A stretch of 64,000 nucleotides of DNA, taken from assembly GCA_947503285.1 (NCBI GenBank), contig CANNDD010000007.1:1-64000 (forward strand), in the 5' to 3' direction. This document shows, piece by piece, positions 35,427-42,054 of this stretch. The notes below the pieces were generated by a model. The model was not told the origin of the DNA. It saw only the letters and a list, made by a program, of their open reading frames with translations, and did no database searches. Position numbers and translations under genes: made by a program. Position 1 is the first letter of the stretch. Every line of letters starts with the position of its first letter. This stretch comes from an uncultured Croceitalea sp. Its GTDB lineage: Bacteria > Bacteroidota > Bacteroidia > Flavobacteriales > Flavobacteriaceae.

Positions 35427-36604
35427 CCTATCACGCAAACGAAAAAGGGTATTATGGTGAATTCGGGGGTGCATTTATTCCTGAAATGCTGTATCCCAAT
35501 GTAGAAGAGTTACGACGGAACTATTTGGATATTATGTATGAGGATTCTTTTCAAAAAGAATTCCATGGTTTACTTAAAGACTATGTCGGCAGGCCTTCCC
35601 CACTTTATTTCGCCAAGCGCCTCTCTGAAAAGCATGGCACGAAAGTTTATCTCAAACGAGAGGACTTAAATCATACTGGGGCCCACAAGGTCAATAATAC
35701 CATTGGGCAAATATTGATGGCAAAAAGATTGGGCAAGACCCGCATTATCGCCGAGACCGGGGCAGGTCAACATGGTGTGGCGACTGCAACGGTCTGCGCC
35801 CTTATGGGTATGGAATGCATTGTATATATGGGTGAAATCGATATCGCCCGTCAGGCACCAAACGTTGCACGTATGAAAATGTTGGGGGCTTCGGTTCGAC
35901 CCGCACTTTCGGGTAGCCGAACCTTAAAAGATGCGACCAACGAAGCCATACGGGATTGGATAAACAATCCGGTCGACACCCACTATATTATCGGTTCGGC
36001 CATTGGCCCACACCCCTACCCCGATATGGTCACTCGATTTCAGTCGGTCATCTCTGAAGAAATCAAATGGCAGTTAAAAGGGAAAGAAGGTCGTGAGAAC
36101 CCTGATTATGTGGTCGCCTGTATTGGTGGTGGTAGCAATGCTGCTGGAACGTACCATCATTTTTTAGAGGAACCCAACGTAGGTATTATCGCCGTCGAAG
36201 CTGCAGGAAAAGGTGTGGAAACCGGTGAAAGCGCAGCTACTTCTGCCCTTGGTAAAGTTGGTATCATCCATGGTTGTAAGACCATGTTGATGCAAACGCC
36301 AGACGGACAAATAACCGAGCCGTATTCCATTTCTGCTGGGTTGGACTATCCGGGGGTGGGGCCTATGCATTCGCATTTATATAAATCTGGCCGTGCCGAG
36401 TTTTACTCCGCTACCGATGATGAGGCGATGACCGCCGGATTGGAACTTTCACAATTGGAGGGTATTATTCCGGCCATTGAAACTGGCCATGCCTTCGCTA
36501 TTTTTCAGCATAAAAAATTCAAACCGGATGATGTCGTCGTGATCAGCTTATCAGGTCGTGGTGATAAAGATTTGCAGACGTATATTGATTATTTTAAACT
36601 TTAG
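35423..36604 (+). CDS. trpB: Tryptophan synthase beta chain
   Basis: This 393-residue PLP enzyme joins indole with serine. The PLP Lys lies in KREDLNHTGAHKVNNTIGQI (Lys near residue 87), with ETGAGQHGVATATVCALMG near 109-127, the phosphate-binding CIGGGSNAAGTYHHF near 231 and SAGLDYPGVGP near 301. It is translationally coupled to trpF through ATGA. A 423-base gap containing the IR-bounded element separates it from trpA, its partner subunit, which is normally adjacent or overlapping. Confidence 0.98.
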   Translation: MTYHANEKGYYGEFGGAFIPEMLYPNVEELRRNYLDIMYEDSFQKEFHGLLKDYVGRPSPLYFAKRLSEKHGTKVYLKREDLNHTGAHKVNNTIGQILMAKRLGKTRIIAETGAGQHGVATATVCALMGMECIVYMGEIDIARQAPNVARMKMLGASVRPALSGSRTLKDATNEAIRDWINNPVDTHYIIGSAIGPHPYPDMVTRFQSVISEEIKWQLKGKEGRENPDYVVACIGGGSNAAGTYHHFLEEPNVGIIAVEAAGKGVETGESAATSALGKVGIIHGCKTMLMQTPDGQITEPYSISAGLDYPGVGPMHSHLYKSGRAEFYSATDDEAMTAGLELSQLEGIIPAIETGHAFAIFQHKKFKPDDVVVISLSGRGDKDLQTYIDYFKL

Positions 36605-36613
36605 ATTGTTTTT

Positions 36614-36637
36614 GTCATTCCCGCGTAGGCGGGAATC
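36614..36637. repeat. Left palindromic inverted repeat of the GIY-YIG unit
   Basis: ATTCCCGC (36617-36624) and GCGGGAAT (36629-36636) form an 8-bp stem with a GTAG loop, with GTC before and C after. The whole 24-mer recurs inverted at 36994-37017. In RNA it would be a stable hairpin directly after trpB. Confidence 0.9.
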
Positions 36638-36664
36638 CTATAAAATGATTGCGATTCCAATTAA

Positions 36665-36941
36665 ATGGAAAATTATTATACATACTGACCAACAAAAATC
36701 ATACAGTATTGTATGTTGGAATGACAAATAATCTAAAGCTGAGATTACAACAACACCAATCAAAACAAAACAAAACAAAGGATTTACAAAAAAATATAAT
36801 GTTCATAAATTGGTATACTTTGAAAAAATAACATATGTGAACAATGCCATCAAAAGAGAAAAGCAAATAAAACACTGGAATCGGCAATGGAAAGAGAATT
36901 TAATTAATGATATGAATCCGGACTGGGAAAATCTTTCTTAG
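36665..36941 (+). pseudogene. GIY-YIG nuclease-domain gene, broken by two frameshifts
   Basis: Joining three frames gives a small GIY-YIG protein of about 90 residues of the YhbQ/UPF0213 kind. It reads MENYY, then YILTNKNHTVLYVGMTNNLK (YIL and YVG in place of GIY and YIG), the conserved Arg in LRLQQHQSKQ, then GFTKKYNVHKLVYFEKITYV with NNAIKREKQIKHWNRQWK (metal-site Glu in KREKQ) and the end DMNPDWENLS. Frame breaks lie near 36676-36683 (the ATG frame meets TGA at 36686-36688) and in the CAAAA-repeat at about 36762-36780. Catalytic residues survive, so decay is recent or the breaks are sequence errors. Confidence 0.8.
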
Positions 36942-36993
36942 ATGTTGGAAGAAGGGCCTTAAATTTTAAAAAATCATAAGAACACATTAAAAA

Positions 36994-37017
36994 GATTCCC
37001 GCCTACGCGGGAATGAC
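36994..37017. repeat. Right palindromic inverted repeat of the GIY-YIG unit
   Basis: This is the exact reverse complement of 36614-36637, with stem ATTCCCGC and GCGGGAAT around a CTAC loop. It contains an in-frame ATG (37013) upstream of the real trpA start, so it can alter how trpA translation begins. Confidence 0.9.
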
Positions 37018-37027
37018 AGATAATATA

Positions 37028-37789
37028 ATGAACAGAATTAACCAAAAATTACAAGAGGACAAAAAACTCCTCTCCATATATTTCACTGCTGGATATCCAA
37101 AACTAAACGACACGATAAAAATCATTCAAGATTTAGAAAAAAACGGCGTTGATATGATTGAAATCGGGTTGCCTTTTAGTGATCCTTTAGCAGACGGGCC
37201 GACCATACAAGGCAGTTCAACAGCTGCCCTAAAAAATGGAATGACCACGGAAAAACTATTTGACCAATTAAAGGACATTCGCAAAACGGTTTCCATTCCT
37301 TTGATTGTTATGGGCTATTTTAATCCGATGTTGCAATATGGTGTGGAAGCATTTTGCGCCAAATGCCATGAAATCGGTATTGATGGTATTATTATGCCTG
37401 ACCTTCCATTAGCTATTTATCAAGAAGACTACCAAGCCATTTTTGAAAAAAATGGGCTTATCAATATATTTTTAATCACTCCCCAAACCAGTGAAGAACG
37501 TATTCGACAAATTGACGCAGCTTCTGACGGATTTATCTACATGGTCAGTTCGGCCAGTGTAACGGGATCAAAATCAGGTTTTGGAAATGAGCAAACAACC
37601 TATTTTGAGCGCATTGCCAAAATGGGTTTAAGCAACCCACAGATCGTAGGTTTTGGCATCAAAGACCAAGAAACCTTTCAACAGGCCACCAAAATGACAA
37701 AAGGGGCTATTATTGGTTCTGCTTTTATTAAATTTATAACCGAAAAGGGAATTGGTGATATTGACGGGTTTATTAATAAAATCCGGTAA
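37028..37789 (+). CDS. trpA: Tryptophan synthase alpha chain
   Basis: This 253-residue TIM barrel cleaves indole-3-glycerol phosphate. The catalytic Glu lies in DMIEIGLPFSDPLADGPTIQ (near residues 45-64). VMGYFNPMLQYG is near 98, GIIMPDLPLAIYQEDY is near 122 and GFIYMVSSASVTGSKSG near 172 holds the phosphate loop start. The ATG at 37028 gives MNRINQKLQEDKKLLS, the usual start. An ATG at 37013 lies inside the palindromic repeat and would add five non-family residues. It is the last gene of the trp operon, detached from trpB by the GIY-YIG unit. Confidence 0.96.
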   Translation: MNRINQKLQEDKKLLSIYFTAGYPKLNDTIKIIQDLEKNGVDMIEIGLPFSDPLADGPTIQGSSTAALKNGMTTEKLFDQLKDIRKTVSIPLIVMGYFNPMLQYGVEAFCAKCHEIGIDGIIMPDLPLAIYQEDYQAIFEKNGLINIFLITPQTSEERIRQIDAASDGFIYMVSSASVTGSKSGFGNEQTTYFERIAKMGLSNPQIVGFGIKDQETFQQATKMTKGAIIGSAFIKFITEKGIGDIDGFINKIR

Positions 37790-37801
37790 CATCCAATAGC
37801 A

Positions 37802-39565
37802 CTAATATCCCATGTTTTGTATTATATTGGGGTTAGTATTGATTTCACTCTGTGGTATCGGCCAAACATACTTATGTGGTGCAAATTCTTTGGCCAAATC
37901 AGGATTTCTTAAATTAAAGTCTTCGATGACCGCAGAGAGTAGTTCATTTCTGATTAAATCATCTTTGTAACTTCCTTCAAAACAAAGCTCTTTTCTACGT
38001 TGCTCCAGAATTGCGGAAAGAAATTCATCTTGGTTCAATCCATTTTCTAATTGAAAATCATTTGAGGTGTGTGACCTATCTATAACCTGGTTGACTAATT
38101 CGTAAGCCCTTGCTGTAGGTCCATTAACAGCATTTTCAGCCTCTGCCAACATCAAAAGAACGTCTGCGTACCGCATATAAGGAAAATCTTCAGAAGACCT
38201 ATACTGTGAAGGTGTCATAGTAACATCACCGATATACTTCAGTGGTCTCCAGTCAGCAGTATTGGTTGCATCCATTGCAAGACCATTTTGCACGGTGAAA
38301 GGAGCTACATTGGAATAAAACCTTTTATCTTCTATAGCTAAAGGAAAAGTGACGGGGTTTTGGACGTTAGCCTCATTGAGAAAAAATTCTCGTATAAATT
38401 TTGGATCCAATAATAAATAGTCTTGTAAGGAATAACCCAATGGACCCCAAAATACCCCAACGTTTCCATCTCCTTGTTCTTCCGTAACATCGAAGTCAAT
38501 TGAAAAGATTACTTCAGTGTTACCTGATTCGTTGTCAACATTGAATATGTTGGAATAGTTTGCTTCCAAATTAAATTGATTCAAAACTTTCTCAAACTGT
38601 AAGGCTGCGAGGTTATACTTTTCACTGTCCAGCTCAGGAAAACCCGCTAAGTACATGTAAAAACGTCCTAAAAGTATTTGAGCTGCTTGAATGGAAGCAA
38701 CTTTCGACGTAGTATAATTTTCTAAATTGATTTCCGCAAACACGAGATCTTCTTCTATCAAATCAATAAGACCAGCCCTATTCTGTAAAAAGGGGACATC
38801 TAAACTAGTGTTGCTGACCAAAACAGGATTACCATAGAGTTTTAATAAATTAAAATATAAAAGTGCTCGTAAAAATCTAAACTCGGCTTGCACTAAATTC
38901 TCTTCTTTACCTACGTTTGAAGTGTATTCCCCATTTGTAATTGCCTCAAGCCCCACATTGGTATTTCTAATACTTCTGTAATGAATTGCCCAAACTTCAT
39001 TGATAATACTATTAGAGGGTTCAAAAATATATCTATCTAAAGAAAAAAGCGTTGAGGGTGATGTGTTATTCACATATGCTATATCGGCTCCAATATCACC
39101 CCAATACATTGAATAACCTCCTAGGTCAAACAAGAAAGCATCTCTTAACTTAGCATATGTATCAGCTAATAAAAAGTCAATATCAAGGTCAGCTTCTTCA
39201 ATAGGCTGCGGTCCGTCAAGAAGTTCGACGCTCAACGTTTCAGTCTCATTTTCAACAATGACCACATCATCAAAAACAATAGTAACACCTTCTACATAGA
39301 ACTCAGAACTAGTGGATAACTCTACTAGTACACTATATGTACCTATTTCAAGGTTTTGGAAACTGGCTATTCCACTGGCATCTGTAAGAACCGTTCTACC
39401 ATTTGGCATTATTATAACGCTGGCATTCGGTTCTGGAGACCCGTTTGGCTTTCTAACGGACACTAATAAGTTTCCCGATGCAGTAGTATCCGAGGTATCA
39501 TCTGAACCACAACTAGAAAGTACTACGATAATAAAAAGAACCAGCATTTTAAAAATATTGTTCAT
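37802..39565 (-). CDS. SusD/RagB-family outer-membrane lipoprotein with N-terminal regulatory-like domain
   Basis: The product has 587 residues. It has a lipobox in IIVVLSSCGSDD (Cys near residue 19). Next comes a carboxypeptidase-regulatory/CNA-B-like sandwich domain (GNLLVSVRKPNGSPEPNASV to GTYSVLVE, about 31-85). The SusD part follows: FRFLRALLYFNLLKLYGNPV near residue 233, AQILLGRFYMYLAG near 290, DFPYMRYADVLLMLAEAENA near 462 and EQRRKELCFEGSYKDDLIRN near 525, ending WPIPQSEINTNPNIIQNMGY. SusD proteins bind glycans or other nutrients with a SusC TonB-dependent partner. No SusC gene lies on either side here. Confidence 0.9.
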   Translation of the reverse strand: MNNIFKMLVLFIIVVLSSCGSDDTSDTTASGNLLVSVRKPNGSPEPNASVIIMPNGRTVLTDASGIASFQNLEIGTYSVLVELSTSSEFYVEGVTIVFDDVVIVENETETLSVELLDGPQPIEEADLDIDFLLADTYAKLRDAFLFDLGGYSMYWGDIGADIAYVNNTSPSTLFSLDRYIFEPSNSIINEVWAIHYRSIRNTNVGLEAITNGEYTSNVGKEENLVQAEFRFLRALLYFNLLKLYGNPVLVSNTSLDVPFLQNRAGLIDLIEEDLVFAEINLENYTTSKVASIQAAQILLGRFYMYLAGFPELDSEKYNLAALQFEKVLNQFNLEANYSNIFNVDNESGNTEVIFSIDFDVTEEQGDGNVGVFWGPLGYSLQDYLLLDPKFIREFFLNEANVQNPVTFPLAIEDKRFYSNVAPFTVQNGLAMDATNTADWRPLKYIGDVTMTPSQYRSSEDFPYMRYADVLLMLAEAENAVNGPTARAYELVNQVIDRSHTSNDFQLENGLNQDEFLSAILEQRRKELCFEGSYKDDLIRNELLSAVIEDFNLRNPDLAKEFAPHKYVWPIPQSEINTNPNIIQNMGY

Positions 39566-39911
39566 CAAGCATTTTGATTTTTAGATTGAATCATTAAAAC
39601 ATAATTGGTAGAAGAGCTTTTTAAAACTACATACAAAACCAATTATGGAAAATTATATTGTGATCTTGGCAACAATATACCATCTCTAATTCGACTATTG
39701 GTGCGACGACAAGTCTTCTATACAAATGCCAAAATATATAAAATACTTTATAACTACTCATTCACCAAAAATGAGAGTATTGAAATTAGTTAATTTACAT
39801 TCTAGTTGGGAATGGGTATACATTGAAATTTAGATAAATTTCATCAACAACTTTAATATAAAATTTTAATACATTTAACTATCTTACTTCTTTTAATCTA
39901 TCAAGTAAAGT
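39566..39911. other. Divergent intergenic region, susD-like / M20 peptidase
   Basis: The gap of about 345 AT-rich bases must hold two divergent promoters. A 62-codon plus-strand frame (39605-39793) has no family-like sequence and I do not call it a gene. No clean TAnnTTTG box, hairpin or repeat was recognised. Confidence 0.4.
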
Positions 39912-41402
39912 ATGAAAAAACTGCTCGCATTTATTTTATTGTTCTCAATCAAAGTTAGTGCACAAGATTCGACATTGCTAAAATCACAAGTGGCGAAATC
40001 AATAACAGAGCTTCGTGATTTTGTTGCCATTCCCAATGATGCCTTGAACGGTGATGCTATCGCGGACAACTTGATTTGGCTCAAGAAAAATTTTAATGCC
40101 AGGGGATTTAATACTACCGAACTGGAAACTGAAAACCACCCCTTGTTCTTTGCTGCGCTTCCTATGGAAGACACGAAACCTACCATACTTTTCTATATGC
40201 ATTTTGATGGCCAATCCGTAGATTCAAGCAAATGGAACCAAGAAAACCCGTATCAAACCGTATTGAAAAAACCCGTTGATGGTGGCTATGAAACCATGGA
40301 TTTTGAAGCTTTGAATGATGACATTGATTACAACTGGAGGCTTTTTGGTCGTTCTACATCTGATGATAAGGGACCCATCATCATGTTTTTGAACGCTATC
40401 GATCTTTTACAAAAGGAGGAAATAAAATTGCCCTTTAACGTAAAGGTCATATTAGATGGTGAAGAAGAGAAAAGTAGTAAACCACTGCCCAAGGCAGTAA
40501 AACAGTATCGAGAACTTCTTGAGGCGGATTTTTTGTTGATTGCCGATGGCCCCATACATTCTTCTGAAAAGCCAACTGTTGTCTATGGCTGTCGTGGCAT
40601 CACCACCCTCTCAATAACAACACATGGCCCTGCCAAACCACAACATAGTGGTCATTACGGTAATTACGCACCAAACCCAGGATTTCAATTGGCACAACTA
40701 TTGGCAACGATGAAAGACAAAGAGGGTCGTGTATTGATAAAAGGGTATTATGATGGTATCAGTTTGGGTGAACCCGTTCAAAATATCTTAAGAAGCGTCC
40801 CGGATGACGCCGTGTCCATTGCGGAAAAATTGCAATTCAAAACCGCTGAAAAAGTAGGTGCCTTCTATCAAGAGTCACTGCAGTACCCAAGTTTGAACAT
40901 ACGTGGTCTAGGATCCGGATGGATTGGTAAAAAAGCCCGAACCATTGTGCCTGAAAGTGCCACAGCTGAATTGGATTTACGTTTAGTGCCGGAATCAGAT
41001 GGCACACGATTGAAAAAATTAGTTAAAGATCATATCGTAAAACAAGGTTTTACGGTTCTAGAAGATATACCTTCAAAAGAAGAACGCTTACGATACGATA
41101 AGATTATAACCCTTACCGAGGGAAGCGTCACGGATGCTTTCAGAACCAATCTAGACAACGAATACGGTACTTTTTTGGTCAACACCTTACAAAAGGCATT
41201 CAACGATGACGTAGTACAAATTCGAATCATGGGAGGTACCGTGCCAATAGCCCCTTTTATCAACGAACTAAAAATACCGGCATTCGTAGTGCCCATGGTC
41301 AACCCTGACAATAATCAACACAGCCCGAACGAGAATTTAAAGATCGGACAGCTGGCTTACGGAATCAAGGCCTTTTATCAGATTTTAAAAACGGAAAAGT
41401 AA
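39912..41402 (+). CDS. Secreted M20-family metallopeptidase
   Basis: This 496-residue protein has a signal peptide MKKLLAFILLFSIKVSAQ. M20 zinc-site features are present: FYMHFDGQSVD near residue 96 (His, then Asp), GRSTSDDKGPIIMFLNA near 146 (the bridging Asp), VILDGEEEKSSKPLP near 178 (Glu-Glu) and a late HSPNENLKIGQ near 472. The dimerisation domain includes GLGSGWIGKKARTIVPESATAELDLRLVP near 332-360. It probably trims dipeptides or peptide ends in the periplasm. It is monocistronic by spacing. Confidence 0.92.
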   Translation: MKKLLAFILLFSIKVSAQDSTLLKSQVAKSITELRDFVAIPNDALNGDAIADNLIWLKKNFNARGFNTTELETENHPLFFAALPMEDTKPTILFYMHFDGQSVDSSKWNQENPYQTVLKKPVDGGYETMDFEALNDDIDYNWRLFGRSTSDDKGPIIMFLNAIDLLQKEEIKLPFNVKVILDGEEEKSSKPLPKAVKQYRELLEADFLLIADGPIHSSEKPTVVYGCRGITTLSITTHGPAKPQHSGHYGNYAPNPGFQLAQLLATMKDKEGRVLIKGYYDGISLGEPVQNILRSVPDDAVSIAEKLQFKTAEKVGAFYQESLQYPSLNIRGLGSGWIGKKARTIVPESATAELDLRLVPESDGTRLKKLVKDHIVKQGFTVLEDIPSKEERLRYDKIITLTEGSVTDAFRTNLDNEYGTFLVNTLQKAFNDDVVQIRIMGGTVPIAPFINELKIPAFVVPMVNPDNNQHSPNENLKIGQLAYGIKAFYQILKTEK

Positions 41403-41626
41403 TTACTCGATACTAGTGGTGTCTGGGTCCAATAAGACCATTCTGAATTGGATTATCTCAAACAAAAAGCGCGATAAACGGTAAAAATTATCGATTTAAA
41501 TTTTCATTTTACCTTTGATTTTCAGGTTTTTCACCCAATGAACGATTAAAAAACCGCTTTACCTTATTTTGATTTAAAGGGATACCTGACGGTAGTAATT
41601 TTATCGTACCAAATGTTACCCAAATC

Positions 41627-42052
41627 ATGAAATACCCTACTATTATCATTGACGATTCGTCAATTCAACGCTTGGCGACTACCTTTTTGGTAAAAAATCA
41701 TCCCAAATTAGATTTGATCGGTGCTTTCGACAATCCGTTCGAGGGTGTCAAGGCCATCTACGACCATAAAGCGGAAATTGTTTTTCTAGACGTGCTAATG
41801 GATAAGGTTGATGCCTTTGAAATTTTAGATAGCATAGAAGTCAATGCAGCCATTATCATGAACTCCACTTGGTCTAAATTCGCAATGCCGGCTTATGATT
41901 ACGGAATCAACGATTTTTTGACAAAACCCATATCAAAAAAGCGCTTTGAGCAATCCGTGGCAAAAATCATTGAAAGATTAGAACTGAAAAAAAATGCCGA
42001 AAGACCTATTAAAACCTTTCCGTTTTCTGAAGCGCTATCTGAATTTCCATAG
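41627..42052 (+). CDS. Stand-alone response regulator receiver protein
   Basis: This 141-residue single REC domain is complete: acidic pair D9-D10, phosphoacceptor D55 (IVFLDVLMDK), Ser80/Thr81 (MNSTWSKF) and Lys100 in DFLTKPISKKRF. No output domain follows, and the C-terminal 25 residues are polar. No histidine kinase gene is next to it, so the partner is elsewhere. It may resemble the receiver part of LytR-type regulators. It converges with ppc, with only two bases between the ends. Confidence 0.88.
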   Translation: MKYPTIIIDDSSIQRLATTFLVKNHPKLDLIGAFDNPFEGVKAIYDHKAEIVFLDVLMDKVDAFEILDSIEVNAAIIMNSTWSKFAMPAYDYGINDFLTKPISKKRFEQSVAKIIERLELKKNAERPIKTFPFSEALSEFP

Positions 42053-42054
42053 TT

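Larger units (their letters stand above)
36614..37017. mobile_element. 404-bp inverted-repeat-bounded unit carrying a GIY-YIG gene, between trpB and trpA
   Basis: The ends at 36614-36637 and 36994-37017 are exact 24-base reverse complements of each other. Each end is itself a palindrome: ATTCCCGC, a GTAG or CTAC loop, then GCGGGAAT. Between them lies one gene, a small GIY-YIG nuclease with two frameshifts. The left end begins 9 bases after the trpB stop and the right end stops 10 bases before the trpA ATG. I call it a candidate non-classical mobile unit because it interrupts an otherwise tight operon. No target duplication is evident. Confidence 0.6.

Noticed and set aside
36614-36637. Palindrome after trpB as an ordinary terminator
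   Set aside because: No U tract follows on the plus strand, and the exact inverted copy before trpA points to element ends.
39605-39793. 62-codon plus-strand frame in the susD-M20 gap
   Set aside because: No promoter, no recognisable domain and AT-rich composition; probably chance.
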